Assembly: GCA_944376655.1 (NCBI GenBank)
Contig: CALWDJ010000011.1
Coordinates: 1-63,511 of the forward strand
DNA: 63,511 nt
Reading direction: 5' to 3'
Source: an uncultured Clostridia bacterium
Lineage (GTDB): Bacteria; Bacillota; Clostridia; Oscillospirales; Acutalibacteraceae
Shown: positions 33,850 through 43,175 of the stretch, one piece after another
Layout of the letters: the number at the start of each line of letters is the position of its first letter
Numbering within the stretch: position 1 is the first letter of the stretch
Notes under the pieces: model-generated
What the model saw: only the letters and a program-made list of their open reading frames with translations
What the model was told of the DNA's origin: nothing
The model's database searches: none
Program-made: the position numbers and the translations under genes

Positions 33850-34437
33850 ATGTCAAAAGCTCCGCTTACTGAAAAGCAGCAGAAGGTATACAGCTTCCTC
33901 GTAAGTCAGATGTCCTCGGGATTTCCGCCCACGGTAAGGGAAATATGCGCCGCGACCGGTATCAAATCCACCTCGACCGTTCATGCGATACTGAACGTGC
34001 TTGAGGAGGAAAGCTACATAGTAAGGGACGCGAAATTCTCAAGAGCCATACGGCTTGATACGGGTGCTGACTCGTCGATGGTTCCGCTTGTCGGGAAAAT
34101 AACCGCCGGAAAGCCTATTCTCGCCGTTGAAGAAATAGAGGATTATATTCCCTATCCTTCTAAAGACGCCGACGGTCTTTTCGCGCTTCGGGTGTCGGGG
34201 CTGAGTATGCGTGACGCCGGCATACTTGACGGCGATATTATAATAGCCGACAAAAATATATCCTGCAAAAGCGGCGATATAGTGATAGGAATGGACGGGG
34301 ACGAGGCTACCGTAAAGCGTCTGCTTATAAAGGAAGGACAGATAATTTTTATGCCCGAAAATCCCGATTTTTCACCTATTTACCCCACCGAGCCGCACGT
34401 GCTCGGAAAGGTTATCGGCTGTTTCAGAAGATACTGA
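33850..34437 (+). CDS. lexA: LexA repressor
   Basis: A 195-aa SOS repressor. Winged helix [12 protein letters not shown]...[22 protein letters not shown], self-cleavage site GKITAGKPI (Ala-Gly), catalytic Ser in [11 protein letters not shown] and Lys in [15 protein letters not shown] lies 8 nt before the ATG at 33850; the ATG at 33829 is inside the putative operator. RNase HI follows by 31 nt. Confidence 0.96.
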   Translation: MSKAPLTEKQQKVYSFLVSQMSSGFPPTVREICAATGIKSTSTVHAILNVLEEESYIVRDAKFSRAIRLDTGADSSMVPLVGKITAGKPILAVEEIEDYIPYPSKDADGLFALRVSGLSMRDAGILDGDIIIADKNISCKSGDIVIGMDGDEATVKRLLIKEGQIIFMPENPDFSPIYPTEPHVLGKVIGCFRRY

Positions 34438-34468
34438 TAAAAACACTTTCTCCCGGAGTATTATACAT

Positions 34469-34915
34469 ATGAAAAAGCATATTGACATTTATACCGACGG
34501 CGCCTGTTCCGGAAATCCGGGGCCCGGCGGGTGGGGTGTTATTCTGCGCTACGGAGCCCACGAAAAGGAGCTTTCGGGCGGAGAAAAAAACACCACCAAC
34601 AACCGTATGGAGCTTACCGCGGTAATAAAAGGACTTGAGGCGCTCAAAGAGCCCTGCGCGGTGCGGCTCGTGACTGATTCAAAATACGTGGCGGACAGTC
34701 TCTCAAAAGGCTGGGCGAGGTCATGGCAGCGCAACGGCTGGAGAAAGGCGGACAAAAAGCCGGCGCTCAACGCAGACCTGTGGGAGCGTCTGCTTGAGCT
34801 TCTTGACACCCACGACGTAAAGATAGAGTGGGTAAAGGGGCACGCAGGACACAGCGAAAACGAGCGTTGCGACAGGCTCGCCGTGGAATTTTACAAATCG
34901 CTTTCACAAAAATAA
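34469..34915 (+). CDS. rnhA: Ribonuclease HI
   Basis: A 148-aa enzyme cutting RNA in RNA-DNA hybrids. The catalytic DEDD set is seen: Asp in [15 protein letters not shown], Glu in NNRMELTA, Asp in VTDSKYV, and Asp in ENERCDRLA; the basic handle [22 protein letters not shown] is present. Probably co-transcribed with lexA. Confidence 0.96.
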   Translation: MKKHIDIYTDGACSGNPGPGGWGVILRYGAHEKELSGGEKNTTNNRMELTAVIKGLEALKEPCAVRLVTDSKYVADSLSKGWARSWQRNGWRKADKKPALNADLWERLLELLDTHDVKIEWVKGHAGHSENERCDRLAVEFYKSLSQK

Positions 34916-34944
34916 AACATCAGCAAGGCAGGTAAACGGAAATT

Positions 34945-35484
34945 ATGTCAGACAGCAGAAAAAGAACGGAATATGTAGTAACCGGAGCGCTTATCGCGGC
35001 GGCTTATGTGGCGCTTACCTTTTTGAGCAATGTTTTCTCGCTCGCCTACGGACCGGTTCAGTTCAGGATTTCAGAGGTGCTTACAATCCTTCCGATTTTT
35101 ACCCCTGCTGCCATTCCCGGAGTAACAATAGGCTGCTTTATAGCGAATATCGCATCGTTCAATATGCTCGATATGATATTCGGCACCGCGGCCACTCTTA
35201 TTGCCGCGATTCTTACATACCTGCTCAAGGGCATAAAATTCAAGGGTATTCCGCTGCTCGCGATGCTTCCCCCGGTAATAATAAACGCGCTGGTGATAGG
35301 CCTTGAAATCGCGTTCTTCTTCCTTCCGGAGGGTTATTCGTTCTGGGGCTTCATCATTTCGGGGCTTCAGGTAGGCCTCGGGGAACTTGGCGTATGCTAT
35401 ATACTCGGAATACCGTTTTATCTTTTATTAAGGAAATACAATATCTTCAAAGGGCAAACTATTCAAAAGCATGAAAATATATGA
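34945..35484 (+). CDS. queT: QueT family queuosine-precursor transporter
   Basis: A 179-aa, five- to six-helix membrane protein of the QueT family (ECF S component-like): ALIAAAYVALTFL, YGPVQFRISEVLTILPIF (FRxSE motif), PGVTIGCFIANI, LLPVINA-like APPVIINALVIG and GLGELGVCYILGIP. QueT takes up preQ1 or queuine. No preQ1 riboswitch is recognisable in the 29-nt gap upstream. The next gene starts inside its last 14 nt. Confidence 0.9.
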   Translation: MSDSRKRTEYVVTGALIAAAYVALTFLSNVFSLAYGPVQFRISEVLTILPIFTPAAIPGVTIGCFIANIASFNMLDMIFGTAATLIAAILTYLLKGIKFKGIPLLAMLPPVIINALVIGLEIAFFFLPEGYSFWGFIISGLQVGLGELGVCYILGIPFYLLLRKYNIFKGQTIQKHENI

Positions 35485-36904
35485 AAACTTAAAAATATCA
35501 ATCTGTCTGCTGCTTTGCTTTTTTATGGCGGCGGGCAGCAATCTCACGGCTGACAGCGAGCAGGCGTTTATCCCGTCCGGAGAAACGCTTTCATCGGAGC
35601 AGGACGGTACATACAGCGAGGAAAATTTTTCTATTCCCGATACCGGAACGCCGCCGGGAAACGCTTCGGCGTCAGATACATCAGACTCATCGGACACATC
35701 ACACTCAGCGGATACTGACGTAAATTCGCAGCAAACCTCCGCTTCGGAGGAGAAAACGCCATCGTCTTCCTCTCCGTCACAGCAAAGCGGCACATCGGGC
35801 GGTTCTTCTTCCGCGAAGCCGGAAGCGGCGCCTTCAAAGCCCTCTCAGGTAAAGCCGGCGGAAAAAACCGAAATGAGAGCGGTCTGGATATCATTTTTAG
35901 AATACCGGAGCATACTTAAAAACAAAAGCGAGAGTCAGTTCAGAAGCTCGGTAAAAAAGTATTTTGACAACTGTGTTTCTCTAGGGCTCAACACCGTAAT
36001 AGTACACGCGCGCAGCCACGGGGACGCTTTTTACAAAAGCGGTTATTTTCCGGCGTCGGTCGATTTTACCGGAAAAAGACAGGACAGCTTTCCGTTCGAC
36101 CCGCTTGAAATAATGGTAAAGGAAGCCCACGCGAGGGGGCTTAAAATCGAGGCGTGGGTTAATCCCTACCGCGCGAACAGGCTGACCGAGCAGTTTTCCG
36201 AAAACGACCCGGTAAAAAAGTGGCTCGGCACCGATAAGGTTTTCACGAACGGTGAATACTACTACTTCAACCCCGGTGAGCCGGAGGTGAGACGGCTCGT
36301 GCTTAACGGCATTATTGAGCTTGTAGAAAACTACGACATAGACGGAATACATTTCGACGATTATTTTTATCCGACGACCGACAGCTCGGTTGATAAAAAC
36401 ACCTACGCGAAATACGGTGCCGGAAGAACGCTTAAAAAGTTCAGAACAGACTCGGTAAACGAGCTTGTGAAAACGGTTTACAGCGAGATAAAGAAACGGA
36501 AAAATATCACCTTCGGCATCTCGCCGCAGGGCAACATAGACAACTGCCTTAACTTCAATTACGCCGATGTAAAGCTGTGGGGCAGCACCGCGGGATATGT
36601 CGATTATCTGGCTCCGCAGCTCTACTGGGATTACGGGCAGGGTTCGCTGCCTTACGAAACGGCGCTCGCCAACTGGAAAAAAACCGTGACGAGCCCCTCG
36701 GTGAAGCTGATAACCGGCCACGCGGCATACAGGGTGGCTGAAAACGGCACCGGCGGCTGGGCGTCGGGCGATATTCTGAAAAGACAGGTGTCAGACGCGA
36801 GAGGCGCCGCGAATTACGGCGGATTTATTATGTTCAGATACGACCATCTTTTCAGCGACGCGCTTGAAACCGAGCGCAGGAACCTTAAAAGCATACTGAC
36901 CTGA
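35471..36904 (+). CDS. Secreted GHL10/DUF187-type glycosyl hydrolase-like protein
   Basis: A 477-aa protein with a signal peptide (about 1-25, ISICLLLCFFMAAG), a low-complexity Ser/Thr/Pro linker (about 35-130), and a GHL10 (FenI-like, DUF187) TIM-barrel: MRAVWISFLEY, GLNTVIVHARSHGDAFY, GLKIEAWVNPYRAN, YDIDGIHFDDYFYP (acidic pair), FGISPQGNIDN and YLAPQLYWDYG. Family members act on or near the cell wall; substrates are poorly defined. It overlaps queT by 14 nt. Confidence 0.88.
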   Translation: MKIYENLKISICLLLCFFMAAGSNLTADSEQAFIPSGETLSSEQDGTYSEENFSIPDTGTPPGNASASDTSDSSDTSHSADTDVNSQQTSASEEKTPSSSSPSQQSGTSGGSSSAKPEAAPSKPSQVKPAEKTEMRAVWISFLEYRSILKNKSESQFRSSVKKYFDNCVSLGLNTVIVHARSHGDAFYKSGYFPASVDFTGKRQDSFPFDPLEIMVKEAHARGLKIEAWVNPYRANRLTEQFSENDPVKKWLGTDKVFTNGEYYYFNPGEPEVRRLVLNGIIELVENYDIDGIHFDDYFYPTTDSSVDKNTYAKYGAGRTLKKFRTDSVNELVKTVYSEIKKRKNITFGISPQGNIDNCLNFNYADVKLWGSTAGYVDYLAPQLYWDYGQGSLPYETALANWKKTVTSPSVKLITGHAAYRVAENGTGGWASGDILKRQVSDARGAANYGGFIMFRYDHLFSDALETERRNLKSILT

Positions 36905-36921
36905 CGGACGGAGTGTGGAAA

Positions 36922-37887
36922 ATGGACCAACAGCTTTTAAAGCAGCTATCCAGAATAACCGACGAGGAAAGAAACATTCTTAACGGCGGCAAGCTCGACA
37001 TGAGCGTTTATTCGGACAATATGCCCTCTATTGTGGACAGCCGCAAGCTGCTTGAGGCGGGCAAGCTGTTTACTATCCGCCCGAACACACGCTTTATCTC
37101 CTTTCCGAAGCACAGTCACAACTATGTGGAAATAATATATATGTGCTCCGGCTCACAGCGTCATATAATAAACGACAGTACGGAAATCATACTCAAAAAG
37201 GGCGAGCTTCTGCTGCTCAACCGCCACGCGAGCCACCAGACCGACCGTACCGGCATAGACGATATCGCGATAAATCTCATAGTTCTTCCGCAGTTTTTCG
37301 ATATTGCGATAGATATGATAGGCTCCGACAATAAAATAAGCGAATTCATATTTTCGGGACTTGCCGGCAGCGGTCACGAAATAGCCTATATGCACTTTGA
37401 CGTGGCCGACGTGCTGCCGGTGCAGAATTTAATAGAAAATCTCATATGGAGCGTAGTAAATAAACAGCCCAACCGACGCAACATAAACCAGGTCACTATG
37501 GGGCTTTTGTTTCTTCAGCTTCTCGGTCTGTCTGACAGACTGGTGGCGGGAGAGCCGGATACCGCGGCAAACGCCATTGTAATAGCGGCGCTTACCGAAA
37601 TAGAGCAGAACTACGCCGCGGCGTCGCTTAGCAGCGTGGCGAAGCGCTGCAACGTGTCGGCGGCATACGTAAGCAACACGGTCAAAGCCGCGACCGGAAA
37701 GACCTTCAAGGAGCATCTTATGGAAAAAAGGCTCTCAAAAGCCGAGACGCTGCTTAAAACCACGGCGCTTTCCGTAGGCGATATAATAGTTATGGTAGGT
37801 TATGAAAACACAAGCTATTTTTACCGCATTTTTACTCAGAAATACGGTGTGAGCCCGCGCGGATACCGGCAAAAAATCAAAGGATAA
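36922..37887 (+). CDS. AraC family regulator, probable rhamnose regulator
   Basis: A 321-aa regulator with an N-terminal cupin (ISFPKHSHNYVEIIYMCSG, HIINDSTEIILKKGELLLLN) and a C-terminal AraC domain (SLSSVAKRCNVSAAYVSNTVKAATG; VGDIIVMVGYENTSYFYRIFTQKYGVSPRGYRQ). The ATG at 36922 with GGAG 9 nt upstream is preferred to the GTG at 36913. It lies directly upstream of rhaA-rhaD, from which a terminator separates it, so control of rhamnose genes is inferred from position. Confidence 0.85.
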   Translation: MDQQLLKQLSRITDEERNILNGGKLDMSVYSDNMPSIVDSRKLLEAGKLFTIRPNTRFISFPKHSHNYVEIIYMCSGSQRHIINDSTEIILKKGELLLLNRHASHQTDRTGIDDIAINLIVLPQFFDIAIDMIGSDNKISEFIFSGLAGSGHEIAYMHFDVADVLPVQNLIENLIWSVVNKQPNRRNINQVTMGLLFLQLLGLSDRLVAGEPDTAANAIVIAALTEIEQNYAAASLSSVAKRCNVSAAYVSNTVKAATGKTFKEHLMEKRLSKAETLLKTTALSVGDIIVMVGYENTSYFYRIFTQKYGVSPRGYRQKIKG

Positions 37888-37915
37888 TTTTTCGCGCCGT
37901 TTTGCGGCGGTTAAA

Positions 37916-37954
37916 TAAGGACATTATTTTAAAAAGTAATGTCCTTAAATTTTT
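37916..37954 (+). terminator. Terminator of the AraC gene
   Basis: Stem taaggacatta / taatgtcctta, loop ttttaaaaag, followed by aaattttt. Confidence 0.88.
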
Positions 37955-37967
37955 ATATTGCAGGCTG

Positions 37968-37973
37968 TATAAT
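37968..37973 (+). promoter_or_regulatory. -10 box of rhaAD, -35 lacking
   Basis: TATAAT 37 nt before the rhaA start. The -35 position (about 37945-37950) falls in the terminator T-run and does not match consensus, as expected for a promoter needing an AraC-type activator. Confidence 0.55.
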
Positions 37974-38009
37974 GTTTACGGAAAATATAAAAAACGGAGG
38001 TAATACCCT

Positions 38010-39263
38010 ATGTCTACTTATGAACAGGCTAAAAAGCGTTACGCCGAAATCGGCGTTGACACCGACGCGGCTATCGAAAAGCTGAAAAGCATACCGGTAG
38101 CTCTCCACTGCTGGCAGGGCGACGATGTCGGAGGCTTCGACAGCAAGGACGCCTTGAGCGGCGGAATTTTAACCACAGGAAACTATCCCGGAAAGGCAAC
38201 CACACCCGAGCAGCTTATGCAGGACATCGATAAAGCGATGTCTCTCTGCCCCGGAAAGAAAAAGCTCAACCTTCACGCGAGCTACGCGATTTTTGAGCCG
38301 GGCGAGTTTGTCGACCGTGACAAATTAGAGCCAAAGCATTTCAAAAAGTGGGTTGAATATGCAAAGGAAAGAAATATGGGTATCGACTTCAACCCCACCT
38401 TCTTCTCGCACCCGATGGTAAAGGACGGGCTTACCCTTTCAAGCCCCGACGAAAAAGTGCGCCGCTTCTGGATTGAGCACGGCAAGGCCTGCATACGCAT
38501 TTCGCAGTATTTTGCCGAGGAGACCGGCGTTCCCTGCGTTATGAACATCTGGGCGGGCGACGGCTTCAAGGACGTTCCCGCAGACCGTATGGGCCCGAGA
38601 CAGCGCTATAAGGAAGCGTTTGAGGAAATCATCAGCGAGCCGCATGACCCCGCGCTTGTAAAGCCCTGCGTTGAGTCAAAGGTGTTCGGTATCGGCGTTG
38701 AGTCGTTTACCGCCGGCAGCGCCGAATTTACATTAAGTTTTGCCGCCACCCACCCCGGCTGCCTGCCGCTTATGGACAACGGCCACTATCACCCGCAGGA
38801 GTTTGTATCCGACAAGATTCCGGCGCTGCTTTGCTTCTTCCCCGAGCTTGCGCTCCACATTACAAGAGGCGTGCGCTGGGATTCCGACCACGTGGTGCTC
38901 TTTGAAGATGAGACAAAGGAAATGGCAAAGGAAGTTGTCCGCAACAACGCGCTTGACAGGGTTTATATGGCGCTTGACTTCTTTGACGCGAGCATAAACC
39001 GCATTTCCGCGTGGACTGTCGGCTTCCGCAGCTGGCAGAAGGCTCTGCTCAACGCCATGTGTTTGCCTAATGAGCAGCTCAAAAAGCTCCAGGACGAAGG
39101 AAAGTTTACCGAGCTTATGGTAATGCAGGAGGAAGCTAAGATGCTTCCCTTCTCAGCCGTATGGGAGCGTTACTGTGAGACCGAGGGCGTGCCAGCAGGT
39201 GCAGAGTGGTTCGATGAGGTAAAGAAATACGAAGCAGAAGTTTTAAGCAAGAGAGGTCAGTAA
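38010..39263 (+). CDS. rhaA: L-rhamnose isomerase
   Basis: A 417-aa enzyme converting L-rhamnose to L-rhamnulose with Mn2+. Seen are CWQGDDVGGFD, LNLHASYAIFEPGEFVDRD, GIDFNPTFFSHPMVKDG, NIWAGDGFKDVPADRMGPRQRY and GVRWDSDHVVLF, the metal His/Asp/Glu regions of RhaA. Good GGAGG upstream. rhaD follows after 2 nt. Confidence 0.96.
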   Translation: MSTYEQAKKRYAEIGVDTDAAIEKLKSIPVALHCWQGDDVGGFDSKDALSGGILTTGNYPGKATTPEQLMQDIDKAMSLCPGKKKLNLHASYAIFEPGEFVDRDKLEPKHFKKWVEYAKERNMGIDFNPTFFSHPMVKDGLTLSSPDEKVRRFWIEHGKACIRISQYFAEETGVPCVMNIWAGDGFKDVPADRMGPRQRYKEAFEEIISEPHDPALVKPCVESKVFGIGVESFTAGSAEFTLSFAATHPGCLPLMDNGHYHPQEFVSDKIPALLCFFPELALHITRGVRWDSDHVVLFEDETKEMAKEVVRNNALDRVYMALDFFDASINRISAWTVGFRSWQKALLNAMCLPNEQLKKLQDEGKFTELMVMQEEAKMLPFSAVWERYCETEGVPAGAEWFDEVKKYEAEVLSKRGQ

Positions 39264-39265
39264 AA

Positions 39266-40087
39266 ATGAGCATACTTGACGTTCAGATTATAAAAGACTA
39301 TATCCGTATGTGTTCGGACGGCTGGGAGCAGGGCTGGCACGAGCGCAACGGCGGCAACCTTACATACCGCATGAAGCCTGAAGAGGTTGAGGAGTGCCGT
39401 CCGTATTTCAGCTTTGAGCGTCCGTGGGTCAATATGGGCGTACAGGCTGACAATTTAAAGGGCGAATACTTTATCGCCACCGGTTCGGGCAAATTTTTCC
39501 GCAATGTTCCCCTTGCCCCGCAGGACAATATCTGCATTGTTGAGATAAACGAAGCCGGCGACAGCTACCGTATCGTATGGGGACTTGAGAAGGGCGGCAG
39601 ACCCACAAGCGAGTTCCCTAGCCACTTTATGAACCACAGTGTCAGAAAAGCGGCTACAAACGGTGAGTACCGTGTTATTTACCACGCGCACCCCGCCAAT
39701 ATAATTGCGCTTACCTATGTTATGCCGCTGACCGCCAAGGACATAACAAGAGCCTTATGGCAGAGCGCCACCGAATGCCCCGTTGTATTCCCCGGCGGCG
39801 TGGGTGTTGTTCAGTGGATGGTGCCGGGCGGCGCCGATATAGCGCTTGCCACCAGCGAGATTATGAAAAAGTTTGACGCGGCGGTTTGGGCGCATCACGG
39901 ACTTTTCTGCTCCGGTCCTGATTTTGACATCACTTTCGGACTTATGCACACGATAGAGAAGGCCGCCGAGATATATGTCAAGGTGCTTTCCTGCGGAAAA
40001 GGCATACGCCAGACCATAACAGACGCCAACCTCCGCGCGATAGCAAAGGAATTCGGCGTAACGCTTAACGAGGATTTCCTCGACTGA
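39266..40087 (+). CDS. rhaD: Rhamnulose-1-phosphate aldolase
   Basis: A 273-aa class II aldolase splitting L-rhamnulose 1-phosphate into dihydroxyacetone phosphate and L-lactaldehyde. Seen are WHERNGGNLTYRM (phosphate site), GSGKFFRNV, EFPSHFMNH (catalytic Glu region), YHAHPANIIAL (zinc His pair) and WAHHGLFCSGPDFDI (third zinc His). Two bases after rhaA. The kinase for the middle step, rhaB, is at 48594 on the other strand. Confidence 0.95.
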   Translation: MSILDVQIIKDYIRMCSDGWEQGWHERNGGNLTYRMKPEEVEECRPYFSFERPWVNMGVQADNLKGEYFIATGSGKFFRNVPLAPQDNICIVEINEAGDSYRIVWGLEKGGRPTSEFPSHFMNHSVRKAATNGEYRVIYHAHPANIIALTYVMPLTAKDITRALWQSATECPVVFPGGVGVVQWMVPGGADIALATSEIMKKFDAAVWAHHGLFCSGPDFDITFGLMHTIEKAAEIYVKVLSCGKGIRQTITDANLRAIAKEFGVTLNEDFLD

Positions 40088-40094
40088 TAATTGT

Positions 40095-40123
40095 AGACAA
40101 AACAAAAAGAGTATGATATAATC
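40095..40123 (+). promoter_or_regulatory. SigA promoter after rhaD
   Basis: TAGACA, 17-bp spacer, TATAAT, starting 8-9 nt after the rhaD stop. The transcript would begin near 40130 and meet the hairpin at 40199. Confidence 0.75.
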
Positions 40124-40129
40124 TGTTCG

Positions 40130-40258
40130 GACAGAAAAGTGTTTTTGTGAGCGTATAAAAAGCCTTTGCGTAAAACACCCGTTTCCGTTTGACAGCATAA
40201 ACGCATAAGACTTTTTATTTAAAGGGTCTTATGCGTTTTTATTTTAAGGAGGCGCCGT
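40130..40258 (+). ncRNA. Putative leader RNA / attenuator upstream of the lipoprotein gene
   Basis: Between the promoter and the gene the transcript can form a GTGTTTT / AAAACAC hairpin (about 40139-40178) and then a full terminator (40199-40240), 20 nt before the ribosome site AAGGAGG. The layout is that of an attenuator or of a separate ~110-nt RNA. It matches no riboswitch class I know. Confidence 0.4.
40199..40240 (+). terminator. Strong terminator before the lipoprotein gene
   Basis: Stem aaacgcataagac / gtcttatgcgttt, 14-nt loop, followed by further T residues. It may end both rhaAD and the leader transcript. Confidence 0.88.
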
Positions 40259-40879
40259 ATGAGAAAAATTCTGCCGGTTATTATTGCTTTATTCGTCCTC
40301 ACAGCCTGCACTGCGGATAAGGCGGACGTTTTTTCGGAGCCTGCCAGCGGTTCGGTTCCCGCAGATACGTCTGATTCAGCAAAATCGCAGATTTCCGGTG
40401 ACGCGGCGGAGCAGGATATTTCCGAAGCGGCTGACGGCACGGATAAGCCTGACGGGAGCCAGAACAGTGAAAGCGGAAAAACGCCCGGGGAAAATCAGAG
40501 CCGGAACGAACCGACCGGTACCGCCGAAAACACGGGCGGTGACGGTGACACGGCGGCGTTTGAAAAATATTTTAAAGCCGAGCTTAACGCCGCGGACATA
40601 AAGGTAAGCGAAAGCAGTCTTCAGTATTACGGCGAGTCTCAAGGCTTCAGGATATACAGCGCGGCTTATGACGGTCAGCTTCATATGGAAGCGCTTTGCT
40701 CTGAAACGATAGGCGGGTATACTTTTTGCAAAAACGTTCAGTACCTTCCCTATCCGTTAGCGATTTACGCGGTAAAGGACGGCGAGGTCTATACGCTTAA
40801 CGAGGCATATGAAAAAAATCTGATAAAAATAGAAGAGGTTTACGGTTTTGTGCCCGATTCGGTAAAATCGGAGCAGTAA
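40259..40879 (+). CDS. Lipoprotein of unknown function
   Basis: A 206-aa protein with a lipoprotein signal (MRKILPVIIALFVLTAC, lipobox LTAC, Cys17), a long Asp/Ser/Gly/Thr-rich linker (about 20-100) and a compact C-terminal domain (about 105-206) containing AADIKVSESSLQYYGESQGF and YTFCKNVQYLPYP. AAGGAGG precedes the ATG. I do not recognise the domain. It follows the leader described at 40130-40258. Confidence 0.75.
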   Translation: MRKILPVIIALFVLTACTADKADVFSEPASGSVPADTSDSAKSQISGDAAEQDISEAADGTDKPDGSQNSESGKTPGENQSRNEPTGTAENTGGDGDTAAFEKYFKAELNAADIKVSESSLQYYGESQGFRIYSAAYDGQLHMEALCSETIGGYTFCKNVQYLPYPLAIYAVKDGEVYTLNEAYEKNLIKIEEVYGFVPDSVKSEQ

Positions 40880-40915
40880 AAGCCTTTTAATTGAAATAAA
40901 GGCAATAAAAAACAC

Positions 40916-40944
40916 TTGACAGCGGCGGAAAATGGTTGTATATT
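40916..40944 (+). promoter_or_regulatory. SigA promoter of thrS
   Basis: TTGACA (40916-40921), 17-bp spacer, TATATT (40939-40944). Confidence 0.9.
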
Positions 40945-40951
40945 TAATTCG

Positions 40952-41192
40952 TTAAAGCGATGAAAAGGACAGTAGCTTTTTAATATCGGTTTTAAAGAGA
41001 GTGCGTACCGCCGGCTGAAAGCCGCACAGACCGTAAAAAAGCGAACACCGCCTTGGAGCGCCGTGTGCAGCAACACGGACGGTCGGTCGCCGTTAAAGGA
41101 CTGTAAAGCGCCGTTTTATAACGGAATACGGGTGGAACCGCGGAGATTTTTAATGCTTCGTCCCTTTTTTTGAGGGACGGAGCTTATTTTTT
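40952..41192 (+). ncRNA. T-box leader of thrS
   Basis: A classic T-box leader. It has a Stem I region with GATGAAAAGGACAGTAG and AGAGAGTGCG, a specifier ACC (threonine) in gaacACCgcc at 41047-41049, the T-box core TGGAACCGCGG at 41133-41143 in the antiterminator, and the terminator at 41155-41192. Uncharged tRNA-Thr would favour the antiterminator and permit thrS transcription. Confidence 0.94.
41155..41192 (+). terminator. T-box regulated terminator
   Basis: Stem gcttcgtccct / agggacggagc, T-rich loop, followed by ttatttttt. The ribosome site ggagg begins 2 nt later. Confidence 0.92.
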
Positions 41193-41208
41193 CGGAGGAA
41201 TGATATTT

Positions 41209-43155
41209 ATGATTAAAGCAACGCTTAAAGACAATTCGGTAAAGGAATTTGAAAAGGGCATTACCGTATACGAGGCTGCAAAGCAGATAAGCGCGGGACT
41301 GGCGCGTGCCGCCTGCGCCGCTAAAATCAACGGCGAAAATGCCGACCTGCGTGATACTCTGGAGGAAGACTGCACGCTTGAGATTCTCACCTTTGAGGAC
41401 GATTACGGCAGACGCACCTTCCGTCACACCGCCTCTCACATAATGGCTCAGGCGGTAAAAAGGCTTTATCCCGATGTAAAGCTGGCGATAGGCCCCGCCG
41501 TTGACGACGGTTTCTACTACGATTTTGACCTTGACGCCAAATTCACGCCTGACGACCTTGAGAAAATTGAGGCGGAGATGAAGAAAATCGTCAAGGAAGA
41601 CATTAAAATAGAGCGTTTCCTTATGACCCGCGAGGAAGCGGTGAAATACTTTGAGGAAAAGGGCGAGCCCTATAAGACCGAGCTTGTGGCAGACATTCCC
41701 GAGGGCGAGAAAATCAGCTTTTACACACAGGACGACTTTACAGACCTCTGCGCCGGAGCGCACTTAATGAGCACAGGCGCGGTAAAGGCGTTCAAGCTGA
41801 CCTCGGCTACCGGCGCTTACTGGCGCGGCGACTCTGACAAGAAAATGCTCTGCCGCGTTTACGGCACGGCTTTTCCTAAGGCAAGTGAGCTTGAGGCCCA
41901 CCTTAATATGCTTGAAGAAGCTAAAAAACGCGACCACAATAAGCTCGGCAGAGAGCTTGAGCTATTTACCACGGTTGATATTATCGGTCAGGGACTGCCG
42001 ATACTTCTGCCGAAGGGCGCCAAAATAATACAGATACTCCAGCGCTTTGTAGAGGACGAGGAGGCGCGCCGCGGCTGGCAGCTTACCAAAACCCCGTATA
42101 TGGCAAAGAGGGAGCTTTACAAGCTGTCCGGTCACTGGGACCATTATCTTGACGGAATGTTTGTTTTAGGCGACCCGAACGACGAGACCAAGGAGTGCTT
42201 CGCGCTGCGCCCGATGACCTGCCCGTTCCAGTATCAGGCGTATCTGAACCGCGCCCGCTCCTACCGTGACCTGCCGCTGCGCTATGACGAGACCTCTACC
42301 CTTTTCCGCAACGAGGACAGCGGCGAAATGCACGGCCTTATAAGAGTACGTCAGTTCACCATTTCCGAGGGTCACCTTATGTGCACCCCCGAGCAGCTTG
42401 AGCAGGAGTTCAAGAGCTGCCTTGAGCTCGCGATATTCATGCTCAAGACAGTAGGTCTTTACGAGGACGTTTCCTACCGCTTCTCGCAGTGGGACCCGAA
42501 CAACCGTGAAAAGTACATCGGAACCGACGAGCAGTGGGAAGAAGCGCAGGGCATTATGGCGAAAATACTCGACCACCTCGGAATAGACTACAAGATAGGC
42601 ATTGACGAGGCGGCGTTCTACGGACCCAAGCTCGACATTCAGATCAAGAACGTTCACGGCAAGGAAGACACCCTTATCACCATTCAGATAGACCAGATGC
42701 TCGCCGAGAAATTCGGAATGGAATACGTTGACCGCGACGGTCAGAAGAAAAACCCGTATATCATTCACCGCACCTCTATCGGCTGCTACGAGAGAACCCT
42801 CGCGCTGCTTATCGAGAAATACGCCGGCGCCTTCCCGCTCTGGCTCGCTCCGGTGCAGATAAAGCTGCTGCCGATTGCCGACCGTCACCTCGATTACGCT
42901 TACGAGGTCAAAAAGCTGCTTGAGGAAAACGGACTTCGCGCCGAGCTTGACGACCGCAATGAGAAAATCGGTTACAAGATCCGCGAGGCAAGGCTCCAGA
43001 AGGTTCCCTATATGCTCATAATAGGCGATAACGAGGTTGAGAACCGCACCCTTTCTGTAAGGGAGCGCGGCGAAAACGGCGACCTCGGCGCTATGAGCAT
43101 TGACGAATTTTTGAACCGTGCCGTCAGTGAGGATAGAAATAAGACTATAAAATAA
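41209..43155 (+). CDS. thrS: Threonyl-tRNA synthetase
   Basis: A 648-aa class II synthetase with an N-terminal TGS domain (IKATLKDNSVKEFEKGITVYE), the HxxxH editing-domain site (FRHTASHIMAQ with YTQDDFTDLCAGAHL), and the catalytic core (RPMTCPFQYQAY, the zinc Cys in motif 2 region; RNEDSGEMHGLIRVRQF; GCYERTLALLIEKYAG motif 3). The C-terminal anticodon-binding domain ends at GDNEVENRTLSVRERG. Controlled by the T-box upstream. Confidence 0.97.
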   Translation: MIKATLKDNSVKEFEKGITVYEAAKQISAGLARAACAAKINGENADLRDTLEEDCTLEILTFEDDYGRRTFRHTASHIMAQAVKRLYPDVKLAIGPAVDDGFYYDFDLDAKFTPDDLEKIEAEMKKIVKEDIKIERFLMTREEAVKYFEEKGEPYKTELVADIPEGEKISFYTQDDFTDLCAGAHLMSTGAVKAFKLTSATGAYWRGDSDKKMLCRVYGTAFPKASELEAHLNMLEEAKKRDHNKLGRELELFTTVDIIGQGLPILLPKGAKIIQILQRFVEDEEARRGWQLTKTPYMAKRELYKLSGHWDHYLDGMFVLGDPNDETKECFALRPMTCPFQYQAYLNRARSYRDLPLRYDETSTLFRNEDSGEMHGLIRVRQFTISEGHLMCTPEQLEQEFKSCLELAIFMLKTVGLYEDVSYRFSQWDPNNREKYIGTDEQWEEAQGIMAKILDHLGIDYKIGIDEAAFYGPKLDIQIKNVHGKEDTLITIQIDQMLAEKFGMEYVDRDGQKKNPYIIHRTSIGCYERTLALLIEKYAGAFPLWLAPVQIKLLPIADRHLDYAYEVKKLLEENGLRAELDDRNEKIGYKIREARLQKVPYMLIIGDNEVENRTLSVRERGENGDLGAMSIDEFLNRAVSEDRNKTIK

Positions 43156-43175
43156 AAACCTATAAAACAAACGCA

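Noticed and set aside
34916-34944. preQ1 riboswitch before queT
   Set aside because: The gap after rnhA is only 29 nt and lacks any preQ1 aptamer pattern.
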